Of a DNA stretch of 6,462 nt, positions 1 through 5,355 are shown in pieces (position 1 is the first letter of the stretch; the number at the start of each line of letters is the position of its first letter). Origin of the DNA: Phycisphaerae bacterium (GTDB taxonomy: Bacteria > Planctomycetota > Phycisphaerae > Sedimentisphaerales > Anaerohalosphaeraceae); contig SKKI01000238.1 in NCBI GenBank assembly GCA_007121565.1, forward strand, positions 1-6,462, read 5' to 3'. The notes beneath the pieces were generated by a model. The model was not told where the DNA came from. It searched no databases and saw nothing but the letters and a program-made list of their open reading frames with translations. Both the position numbers and the translations under genes were made by a program.

Positions 1-1580
1 CGAACTTTACCGAGGACGTGGTGCTGCGGCTGTTTGCCGAGGCGCTGGCGCTGGAGTATGTCGAGGAGATCGACGCCAACTGCGTGCCGCGCGAGTTCAT
101 TGACGCGGTGCCGGCGCCCTATGCGCAGCATCACTACCTGATCGGCTACCGGCCGGAGTCCGACAACGGCCGGCTGCTGGTGCTGACGGCCAATCCGCTC
201 AATACCACGCTGGTGGACAATGTCTCCAAGATGCTGGGCGTGCCGGTCGAGACGGCCTTGTGTACGCGGGCGAGCATCACCGCGGCCATCGATGTGGCCT
301 ATGAGCAGAAGAACACCGTCATCGAGGACGTGGCCGAAGAGCTGGACGCCCAGAACCTTGAGCAGTTGGCCGACGAGGCCCAGGGCTCCGAGGACCTGCT
401 GGATGTGGTCAACCGCCCGCCGGTGATCCGGCTGGTCAACGATATCCTGTTCCGCGCGCTGCAGATGCGTGCCAGCGATATCCACATTCACCCGTTCGAG
501 ACCAAAATCCAGGTGCGCTACCGCATCGACGGCATCCTGTACGACACGCTGGGGCTCAATCGCAATGTGTTGAGCCTGGTGATCTCGCGCATCAAGGTAA
601 TGGCGGGGATGGACATCGCCGAGCGGCGGATGCCGCAGGACGGCCGGTGCAGTGTGCGCATCGGGCAGCGCGAAATCGACCTGCGCGTCAGCACCGTGCC
701 GACCAGTTTCGGCGAGCGGGCGGTGCTGCGTCTGCTGGACAAAAGCAGCGGCATCCTGACGCTGGAGCAACTGGGCCTGTGGGAAGAGGACAAGCAGGTA
801 TTTGACAAGATGATCAACCGCTCGCACGGGGTGATCTTCGTGACCGGCCCGACCGGCAGCGGAAAAAGCACGACGCTGTACGCCTGCCTGAACCGCATCG
901 ATGCGACGGTCAAGAATATTATGACCGTCGAGGACCCGATTGAGTATCAACTGTCCGGCATCAGCCAGATGCAGGTGGCCGCGAAAAAGGGCATGACGTT
1001 TGTCAACGCCCTGCGCCATATCCTGCGTCAGGATCCGGATGTGATTATGGTCGGCGAGGTACGCGATAACGAGACGGCGGCGATGGCGATTCAGTCCTCG
1101 CTGACCGGGCACCTGGTCTTCAGCACGCTGCACACCAATGACGCCGCCGGTGCGATCAGCCGCCTGCTGGATTTCAAGATTGAGCCGTACCTGGTCAGCT
1201 CCTCGCTGATCGGCGTGCTGGCCCAGCGCCTGGTGCGGCGGATCTGTCCGGACTGCCGAAAGGCCTACGAGCCGTCGGCCCAGGAAGTGCACGACCTCGG
1301 GCTGGACAGCAGCGACGGCAGCCAACTGTTCTACGTCGGCACCGGCTGCGCCAAGTGCTTCGATACCGGCTATCGCGGACGGACGGGCATCTATGAGCTG
1401 ATGACGATTACCGATGATATTTGCGATATGATCTATCGACGTGAGACCGCCGGGGCGATCAAAAAGGCCGCGCTGGCGGCCGGCATGCAGACGCTGCGCA
1501 TGGACGGCGCCCGCAAAGTCGCCGCCGGCACAACAACCATCGCCGAGGTGCTCAGAGTCACCCAATCGGATACCATTTAG
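1..1580 (+). CDS. gspE: Type II secretion ATPase GspE (5' partial)
   Basis: Cytoplasmic hexameric ATPase that powers pseudopilus assembly in the T2SS. The reading frame is open from nt 3 to the TAG at 1578-1580, with no start codon in view; a GTG at 18 lies inside the conserved N-terminal domain, so the true start is upstream. Domains in order: N-terminal GspE domain (about 1-320); ASDIHIHP at 471-494; Walker A GPTGSGKS at 846-869; Asp-box region MTVEDPIEY after it; Walker B LRQDPDVIMVGEVRD at 1023-1067; His box TGHLVFSTLHTND at 1104-1142; a zinc-binding tetracysteine CPDC (1245-1256) plus CAKC (1347-1358). The C-terminus TTIAEVLRVT is a normal family ending, so the protein is not truncated by the insert that follows 4 nt after its stop. 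The four-cysteine module and the downstream gspF/G/H/I/J/K favour GspE over PilB. About 526 codons are visible, so few N-terminal residues are missing. Confidence 0.96.
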   Translation, partial: NFTEDVVLRLFAEALALEYVEEIDANCVPREFIDAVPAPYAQHHYLIGYRPESDNGRLLVLTANPLNTTLVDNVSKMLGVPVETALCTRASITAAIDVAYEQKNTVIEDVAEELDAQNLEQLADEAQGSEDLLDVVNRPPVIRLVNDILFRALQMRASDIHIHPFETKIQVRYRIDGILYDTLGLNRNVLSLVISRIKVMAGMDIAERRMPQDGRCSVRIGQREIDLRVSTVPTSFGERAVLRLLDKSSGILTLEQLGLWEEDKQVFDKMINRSHGVIFVTGPTGSGKSTTLYACLNRIDATVKNIMTVEDPIEYQLSGISQMQVAAKKGMTFVNALRHILRQDPDVIMVGEVRDNETAAMAIQSSLTGHLVFSTLHTNDAAGAISRLLDFKIEPYLVSSSLIGVLAQRLVRRICPDCRKAYEPSAQEVHDLGLDSSDGSQLFYVGTGCAKCFDTGYRGRTGIYELMTITDDICDMIYRRETAGAIKKAALAAGMQTLRMDGARKVAAGTTTIAEVLRVTQSDTI

Positions 1581-1584
1581 GGAT

Positions 1585-1626
1585 GGACGAAGGACGATTG
1601 ACGAAGGACGATGGACGAAGGACGAA
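1585..1626 (+). repeat. Left arm: six tandem 7-bp repeats
   Basis: Six perfect heptads of form KGACGAW: GGACGAA, GGACGAT, TGACGAA, GGACGAT, GGACGAA, GGACGAA. They start 4 nt after the gspE stop. The first four heptads (1585-1612) pair with the right arm at 1983-2010; the inner two (1613-1626) have no partner. The 7-bp period is not a multiple of 3, so translation gives a 7-residue repeat (DEGRLTK-DDGRRTK in the frame of the downstream gene). Confidence 0.95.
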
Positions 1627-1636
1627 AGAAAATGAT

Positions 1637-2014
1637 GTGGATAACAACGAATTAAAAAGCCGAACCAAGAAATTTGCATTACGCTGTATAAAAATGAGTG
1701 ATGCACTGCCGGATACACCCTTGGGCCGACATATCCGAGGGCAGGTTATTCGATCGTCAACGTCAGTAGCGGCCAATTATCGAGCTGCTTGTCTGGCTCA
1801 GTCAAAGGCCGGATTTATAGCCAAATTAAGTATTGTTGTGGAAGAAGTCGATGAAACGCTGTTCTGGCTCGAAATCATTATTGAAGAAGAATTATTACCA
1901 CAAACGAGAGTGGAATCGTTAATGCAGGAAGCCGATGAATTGACGGCGATTTTTATCACTGCGCGAAAAACCGCCAGGAAAAATCGTCCTTCGTCAGTCG
2001 TCAATCGTCAATGA
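1637..2014 (+). CDS. Four-helix-bundle protein, 23S rRNA intervening-sequence (IVP/S23) family
   Basis: Small protein of the family found in intervening sequences of 23S rRNA genes and in many stand-alone loci; members form four-helix bundles, and the family is related to the Avd accessory protein of diversity-generating retroelements. Its biochemical role is unknown. The diagnostic run is visible: NNELKSRTKKFALR at the N-terminus, RSSTSVAANYRAAC in the middle, then SKAGFIAKLSIVVEEVDET, FWLEI and ADELTAIFITARKTAR. The frame is open back to an ATG at 1583, but that start would put 18 residues of translated heptad repeat before the domain. GTG at 1637 gives the usual family N-terminus (about 125 aa) and follows a purine-rich stretch, so I chose it; the true start is uncertain. 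The last residues (RPSSVVNRQ) are encoded by the right arm. The gene is AT-rich and foreign in style to its T2SS neighbours, and no part in secretion is implied. Confidence 0.88.
   Translation: MDNNELKSRTKKFALRCIKMSDALPDTPLGRHIRGQVIRSSTSVAANYRAACLAQSKAGFIAKLSIVVEEVDETLFWLEIIIEEELLPQTRVESLMQEADELTAIFITARKTARKNRPSSVVNRQ
1983..2010 (+). repeat. Right arm: four 7-bp repeats, inverted
   Basis: Heptads ATCGTCC, TTCGTCA, GTCGTCA, ATCGTCA are the reverse complements of GGACGAT, TGACGAA, TGACGAC, TGACGAT, and are therefore the same motif family as the left arm on the other strand. The outer end (2010) lies directly opposite the outer end of the left arm (1585), which defines the element's boundaries. 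The arm also encodes the C-terminus of the four-helix-bundle gene and lies 8 nt upstream of the gspF start. Confidence 0.92.
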
Positions 2015-2018
2015 TATT

Positions 2019-3233
2019 ATGCCAAGGTTTGAATACATTGCGATAAACCCTGCTCGCAAGTCGGAAAAGGGCACGGTCACGGCCGAGAACGCCTTTGCCG
2101 CCCGCAAGCATCTGCGTGCGCGGGGGCTGCATCCGACGCAGGTCGAGCAGGTGCGGATGGAAACGACGCGCAAGTCGCTGGGCCACCTGGTGCGCAAGAG
2201 CGGCCGCAAGCAGATTGCCGGCTTTACGCGCGAACTGGCGACGATGCTCAACTCCGGCATCAAGCTGACCGAGGCGCTGTCGGTGCTCGTCGGGCAGGTC
2301 AGCGACCCGCAGCTTCGCGCCGCGGTGACCGAAATCCGCGACCGGGTGGTCACCGGCGAATCGCTGGCCGACGCGATGGACGAGTACAACCAGTTTTTCG
2401 ATCTGATTTATATCAGTATGATTCGCGTCGGCGAGGTCACCGGCACGCTGCCCGAGACACTGGGCCGGATGGCGGCGTTTATGGACAAGCGTCAGCGGCT
2501 CGAGGCGAAAATGGCCACGGTGATGATGTATCCGATCATCCTGATGTTCGTCTGTATTGTGGTGGTGCTGGTGATTATGATCGTGGTGATTCCGCAGATC
2601 ACCGAACAGCTTGCCCGAACCGGTCAGGACCTGCCCTGGATGACAATGTTTCTGATGGGCGTTTCGAATGTGCTGACCAGCGCTTGGGTGCTGGCCATCG
2701 CCGCCGGCATTACGGCGCTGGTGCTGCTGTATAAACGGCTGGTACGCACGCATCGCGGGGCGTATCTGCGGGATCGGCTGCTGCTGAACCTGCCGGGCTT
2801 CGGGCCGCTGCTCAAACAGCGGATTGTCTCGCGGTTTACCTCGACGCTGGCGACGCTGATGGGCTCGGGGCTGTCGATGGCCGAGTCGCTGCGGGTGGTC
2901 TCGCAGGTCACGGGCAACGTGATTATGGCCGACGCCATCAAAAAGGCCCGGGAGCGTATTTTGTCCGGGGCCGATATCGCCACGCCGCTGCGCGACAGCG
3001 GCGTGCTGGATCCGACCATCGCCCACATGGTGACCGTCGGCGAAAAAAGCGGCGAGCTGGAACAGATGCTCAAGATGATCAGCGACAACCTGGAGGCGTC
3101 CTCGGATGTCGTAATCGAACGGCTCAGCGCGATCGTCGAACCGGTGATTATCGTCTTTATGGCCCTGATCATCGGCGCGATCATGTATGCGACCCTGATG
3201 CCGCTGTTCCAGTTCTCGGTAACACAATTTTAA
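2019..3233 (+). CDS. gspF: Type II secretion inner-membrane platform protein GspF
   Basis: Polytopic inner-membrane protein that couples GspE to pseudopilin assembly. At 404 aa it has the usual length. It starts with the typical soluble N-terminus (MPRFEYIAINP), then two T2SF domains: about residues 67-190 (TRELATMLNSGIKLTEALSVL) and 270-392 (FTSTLATLMGSGLSMAESL, then GEKSGELEQML). Three hydrophobic segments are seen near 171-192, 215-238 and 372-396, matching the family topology. The ATG at 2019 is the family start, but no Shine-Dalgarno sequence precedes it: the upstream 36 bases are the right arm of the insert. The stop of the four-helix-bundle gene lies 4 nt before this ATG, so translation may depend on re-initiation. 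A 56-bp gap separates it from gspG. PilC is a homologue, but gene context settles on GspF. Confidence 0.97.
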   Translation: MPRFEYIAINPARKSEKGTVTAENAFAARKHLRARGLHPTQVEQVRMETTRKSLGHLVRKSGRKQIAGFTRELATMLNSGIKLTEALSVLVGQVSDPQLRAAVTEIRDRVVTGESLADAMDEYNQFFDLIYISMIRVGEVTGTLPETLGRMAAFMDKRQRLEAKMATVMMYPIILMFVCIVVVLVIMIVVIPQITEQLARTGQDLPWMTMFLMGVSNVLTSAWVLAIAAGITALVLLYKRLVRTHRGAYLRDRLLLNLPGFGPLLKQRIVSRFTSTLATLMGSGLSMAESLRVVSQVTGNVIMADAIKKARERILSGADIATPLRDSGVLDPTIAHMVTVGEKSGELEQMLKMISDNLEASSDVVIERLSAIVEPVIIVFMALIIGAIMYATLMPLFQFSVTQF

Positions 3234-3280
3234 GGTCATGGAAACCACGGATTTTACAAATTAATGATTCAATAAACAGT

Positions 3281-3284
3281 GAGG
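3281..3284 (+). promoter_or_regulatory. Ribosome binding site of gspG
   Basis: GAGG within GTGAGGT lies 5 nt before the ATG at 3290, the best-placed Shine-Dalgarno in the window. It fits high translation of the major pseudopilin. The 56-bp gap around it (3234-3289) is AT-rich and shows nothing else I can support. Confidence 0.75.
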
Positions 3285-3289
3285 TTATT

Positions 3290-3721
3290 ATGAAACAGGC
3301 AAACAAAAAAGGCTTTACGCTGGTAGAATTAATGGCGGTGCTGCTGATTGTCGCCTTGATGGCCGGTGTGGCGGCGCGGAACTTTATGGGCCAGACCGAC
3401 CGGGCGAAGGTGATCCGCACCAAGGCCGACCTGAAGACCCTGCACGGGGCGGTCAATATGTTCTATATGGATACGGGCCGCTACCCGTCCGAAGAGATGG
3501 GCCTGATCGAACTGGTTGAGCGGCCGGCGGATGTGGAGTACTGGGCGCCGGGCGGCTACCTGGAAACGACTCAAGTGCCGCGCGATGCCTGGCGCAATGA
3601 ATACATCTATCAGCGCAATCCCGAAAGCGGCCGGCCGTTTGTGATCATCAGCTACGGCGCCGACGGCCGCGAAGGCGGCGAAGAGTTTGACGCGGACCTG
3701 TACAGCACCGACGTGGATTAA
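3290..3721 (+). CDS. gspG: Major pseudopilin GspG
   Basis: Main subunit of the T2SS pseudopilus, made as a class III prepilin in the inner membrane and cleaved by the prepilin peptidase. It is 143 aa, the normal length. The leader MKQANKKG is followed by FTLVELMAVLLIVALMAG: cleavage is after Gly8, with Phe9 at +1 and Glu13 at +5. The globular part has the GspG landmarks RYPSEEMGLIEL (65-76), GGYL (88-91) and PRDAWRNEYIY (97-107), where most members have D-P-W-G-N-P-Y. The C-terminal loop SYGADGREGGEEFDADL (121-137) matches the calcium-binding loop of GspG proteins. It has a strong ribosome binding site. A 105-bp spacer containing an AT-rich repeat block separates it from gspH. Confidence 0.96.
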   Translation: MKQANKKGFTLVELMAVLLIVALMAGVAARNFMGQTDRAKVIRTKADLKTLHGAVNMFYMDTGRYPSEEMGLIELVERPADVEYWAPGGYLETTQVPRDAWRNEYIYQRNPESGRPFVIISYGADGREGGEEFDADLYSTDVD

Positions 3722-3726
3722 AGAAG

Positions 3727-3792
3727 CAATTTTGAATTCATAATTTTTAATTTTCAATTGAATTAAGAATTAAAACTCAAAATTAAGAATTG
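3727..3792 (+). repeat. AT-rich repeat block in the gspG-gspH gap
   Basis: The spacer holds a 66-bp block of almost pure A/T (10 G/C of 60 at 3721-3780). AATTAAGAATT occurs twice, at 3761-3771 and 3781-3791, exactly 20 bp apart. The left half (CAATTTTGAATT, CATAATTTTTAATTTTCAATT) is an approximate reverse complement of the right half, and the block begins with CAATT and ends with AATTG. It could be the remains or arms of a small inserted element, or an AT-rich regulatory region; -35/-10-like words occur, but in such sequence they mean little. It has no G/C stem and so is not a convincing terminator. Confidence 0.6.
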
Positions 3793-3815
3793 TCTCTTTG
3801 TACGTGGTGTCTTTT

Positions 3816-3819
3816 GAGG
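3816..3819 (+). promoter_or_regulatory. Ribosome binding site of gspH
   Basis: GAGG in TGAGGC lies 7 nt before the ATG at 3827 and supports that start. Confidence 0.65.
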
Positions 3820-3826
3820 CACAGAA

Positions 3827-4384
3827 ATGCAACGTAAACCACACAATGCGATGGTTCTGATCGAGCTGCTTGTCGTCGTGGGCATCCTTGGGCTGATGGC
3901 GGCGATGGCGGTGATCTCGTTCGGTGCGATGTGGGGCAATAATCGCTTCAAGGGCCGCGCCGAGACGCTGGTCAACACGTTCCAGATGGCCTATGAGGCC
4001 GCCGCCCAGAGCGATCGCCGCTACGCGGTGGTGCTGGATCACCTGGACAACACCTACACGCTGCGGCAGTTCGAATCACTGGACCTGCAGACGCTTTCGG
4101 ACGAGGAGGCGATTATCAGCGTCGGCCGGTTTGACGAGGATTTTCAGTTTGACTATGTGCTGTACGACGATCTGGAAGATACCCGCGATCGCGGCGAAGC
4201 ATTCACCGAGGCGCGGTTTTATGCCGGTCGGGCCGGCTGGCAGTTCGGCGGCAAAGTGGTCCTGCGCGACCGCCAGGGCCGGCCGTGGACGATTATCATT
4301 CATCGGCTGGGCCGTCCCGTCGAGCTGGTCGAAGGCGACGCGGGGATGCTGTTGCCCCAGCCTGCCGATCGGGTCCCGTTTTGA
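3827..4384 (+). CDS. gspH: Minor pseudopilin GspH
   Basis: Minor pseudopilin of the T2SS pseudopilus tip. It is 185 aa with a prepilin N-terminus MQRKPHNA, then MVLIELLVVVGILGLMAAMAV: Glu13 falls at +5 if cleavage is after Ala8. The -1 residue is therefore Ala (codon GCG at 3848-3850) rather than Gly, and +1 is Met rather than Phe. The C-terminal half has the GspH-like pattern FYAGRAGWQFGGKVVLRDRQ followed by GRPWTIIIHRLGRPVE (about 131-166). Weak sequence conservation is normal for GspH; the assignment rests on N-terminus, C-terminal pattern and position between gspG and gspI. A GAGG ribosome binding site supports the ATG. A GC-rich palindrome follows the stop. Confidence 0.86.
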   Translation: MQRKPHNAMVLIELLVVVGILGLMAAMAVISFGAMWGNNRFKGRAETLVNTFQMAYEAAAQSDRRYAVVLDHLDNTYTLRQFESLDLQTLSDEEAIISVGRFDEDFQFDYVLYDDLEDTRDRGEAFTEARFYAGRAGWQFGGKVVLRDRQGRPWTIIIHRLGRPVELVEGDAGMLLPQPADRVPF

Positions 4385-4387
4385 GCT

Positions 4388-4411
4388 CAGATCCCCGTTT
4401 GCGCGGGGCTG
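4388..4411 (+). repeat. GC-rich palindrome (REP-like) between gspH and gspI
   Basis: CCCCG (4393-4397) and CGGGG (4404-4408) form a 5-bp stem around TTTGCG. CAG (4388-4390) and CTG (4409-4411) extend it to 8 bp with a 2-nt AT bulge. The layout GATCCCCG-loop-CGGGG-TGACG resembles a family of dispersed palindromic repeats common in bacterial genomes. No T-run follows, so an intrinsic terminator is unlikely; an mRNA-stabilising or processing hairpin is possible. Only one copy lies in the window, so its repeat nature is an inference. Confidence 0.55.
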
Positions 4412-4424
4412 ACGGTTTGCAGAC

Positions 4425-4429
4425 AGAGG
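4425..4429 (+). promoter_or_regulatory. Possible ribosome binding site of gspI
   Basis: AGAGG lies only 2 nt before the ATG at 4432. The spacing is short, so this may be a weak site, but the prepilin leader fixes the start at 4432. Confidence 0.4.
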
Positions 4430-4431
4430 TT

Positions 4432-5355
4432 ATGACAAAAAGAACGTACAAGGCGTTTACGCTCGTTGAGGTGGCCGTGACCATCGTGATTATCGGTCTG
4501 ACCATCGGGGCCGCCATGAGCATCCTGGACCGCCTGGTCGGCGCGATGATCGATATGCGCCTGCAGGCGGCGGCCTTCGAGACGGCCCGCGAGAATATGG
4601 AAGCGCTGCTGTCGCGGGACTCCATCAAGGACAGGGTCGACTACGGCGTCAGCGAGGTGAACCCGGATATCCACTGGCAGGTGGTCGTCGAGCCGTTTCA
4701 TGAGCCGGTTAACAATGCGATGTGGGTGCGGGCGGTTTCCTCGGCCGGCTATACCGACAGCAAAGGCAACTACGAAGAGGTCGAGCTGGAGCATTGGCTG
4801 ACCAACCTGCCCGGCAGCGTGGTGCGGCAGATCATCGAGCAGCAGGAGCTGGAGGAAGAATATCTGAATCTGCTGTCCGGCACCGCAACCGGCCAGGAAG
4901 AGGCCATGGTCCAGGAAACGACGATTGCCTACCTCAAGCAGGCCGGGCTGGATGTGGATGCGTACACGAGCTTTTTGCAGCGGCAGCGGCGGCAAAAGCT
5001 CAATCATATCGCCCAGCATGGCTTTGACGACGGTTATTGGGAACTGCTCGATGCGATGCAGGACGACGAGAACCGATTCCTGCAGCGGCTTGGCATGAAT
5101 TTTGACGCGTACAACGCATTTGCCCAAACGTATGAACCGACCTTGTCGGGCTGGGCCGGCTCAGCGGAGGCCCAGCCGTCCGAGGCGGCACCGGGTTCGC
5201 CCTCTGATGGCGACAGGTCTGTCGCAGACGATCCCACCCGGCCGTCTGAACCCGCTGAACCGGGCCAAAAAGTCTATACCCGCGAGGATCTGCCGCCCAA
5301 TATTCCCGACGGATTGGCGCAGGTCATTCTGGATATGCTCAACAGCCGCCAATGA
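4432..5355 (+). CDS. gspI: Minor pseudopilin GspI with long C-terminal extension
   Basis: Minor pseudopilin of the tip complex. The frame is open from further upstream (4285), but the ATG at 4432 gives a proper prepilin leader, MTKRTYKA, then FTLVEVAVTIVIIGLTIGA, with Ala8 at -1 and Glu13 at +5. Residues 1 to about 125 form the GspI-like core: N-terminal helix with FETARENMEALL, then strands ending in VELEHWLTNLP. The protein is 307 aa, whereas GspI is usually about 120-130 aa. The extra part holds a Q/E-rich helix (about 132-148), three related segments spaced 24-25 residues (166-232), a Pro/Ser/Asp-rich linker (about 243-280), and a short C-terminal helix (IPDGLAQVILDML). The extension is in frame and its base composition resembles the neighbours, so it is not a fusion artefact I can detect. 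The stop overlaps the gspJ start (ATGA at 5352-5355), indicating translational coupling. GspI is favoured by position; a divergent, enlarged pseudopilin is the safe description. Confidence 0.84.
   Translation: MTKRTYKAFTLVEVAVTIVIIGLTIGAAMSILDRLVGAMIDMRLQAAAFETARENMEALLSRDSIKDRVDYGVSEVNPDIHWQVVVEPFHEPVNNAMWVRAVSSAGYTDSKGNYEEVELEHWLTNLPGSVVRQIIEQQELEEEYLNLLSGTATGQEEAMVQETTIAYLKQAGLDVDAYTSFLQRQRRQKLNHIAQHGFDDGYWELLDAMQDDENRFLQRLGMNFDAYNAFAQTYEPTLSGWAGSAEAQPSEAAPGSPSDGDRSVADDPTRPSEPAEPGQKVYTREDLPPNIPDGLAQVILDMLNSRQ
4927..5127 (+). repeat. Internal protein repeats in the GspI extension
   Basis: Residues 166-183 (AYLKQAGLDVDAYTSFLQ) and 215-232 (RFLQRLGMNFDAYNAFAQ) align without gaps, sharing L, G, DAY, F and Q plus several conservative pairs. 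A weaker middle copy, HIAQHGFDDGYWELLDAM (192-209), shares the aromatic/Leu-x-x-x-Gly-x-Asp layout. The glycines at 172, 197 and 221 give a 24-25 residue period. DNA identity is low, so the duplication is old or selected at protein level. I know no named domain for it. Confidence 0.6.

Larger units (their letters stand above)
1585..2010 (+). mobile_element. IVP-type insert with inverted heptad-repeat arms between gspE and gspF
   Basis: A 426-bp segment has matching ends. The left arm (1585-1612) and the reverse complement of the right arm (1983-2010) agree at 24 of 28 positions, with one more pairing as G-U in RNA. The exact core is TGACGAAGGACGAT (1599-1612) against ATCGTCCTTCGTCA (1983-1996). 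The interior holds one gene, a four-helix-bundle protein. Base composition changes sharply: 20 G/C of 60 at 1621-1680 against 40 of 60 at 2161-2220 in gspF. Without the segment, gspE and gspF would be about 12 nt apart, as expected in a tight operon. No target-site duplication is evident beyond an AT dinucleotide (1583-1584 and 2011-2012). No transposase or reverse transcriptase is encoded. I infer a small, probably non-autonomous element; the mobility mechanism is unknown. Confidence 0.7.

Noticed and set aside
18..20. GTG at 18 as the gspE start
   Set aside because: The frame is open to the left edge with family-like residues (TED before it), so the real start is outside the window.
1585..1626. 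CRISPR array or coding minisatellite
   Set aside because: The units are 7 bp with no spacers, and they recur inverted at the other end of the insert, which fits element arms.
1585..2010. Diversity-generating retroelement, because the protein family is related to Avd
   Set aside because: No reverse transcriptase and no template/variable repeat pair with A-specific differences is present.
1585..2010. An intervening sequence within a 23S rRNA gene
   Set aside because: The flanks are gspE and gspF protein genes; there is no rRNA sequence in the window.
2001..3248. A 415-codon open frame on the - strand covering all of gspF
   Set aside because: It mirrors gspF, a certain gene, and its translation is rich in His/Gln/Arg with no recognisable domain. 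Long antisense frames are expected in GC-rich coding DNA.
4393..4408. Rho-independent terminator after gspH
   Set aside because: The short GC stem is followed by ACGGTTTGCAG without a T-run, and gspI starts only about 20 nt later in the same operon.
4285..4431. Upstream extension of the gspI frame to ATG 4285
   Set aside because: It overlaps the end of gspH, and a prepilin leader must sit close to the cleavage site; ATG 4432 gives a proper 8-residue leader.
4387..5127. A 246-codon open frame on the - strand opposite gspI
   Set aside because: It is a shadow of the gspI coding frame, with no plausible start context and no family features.
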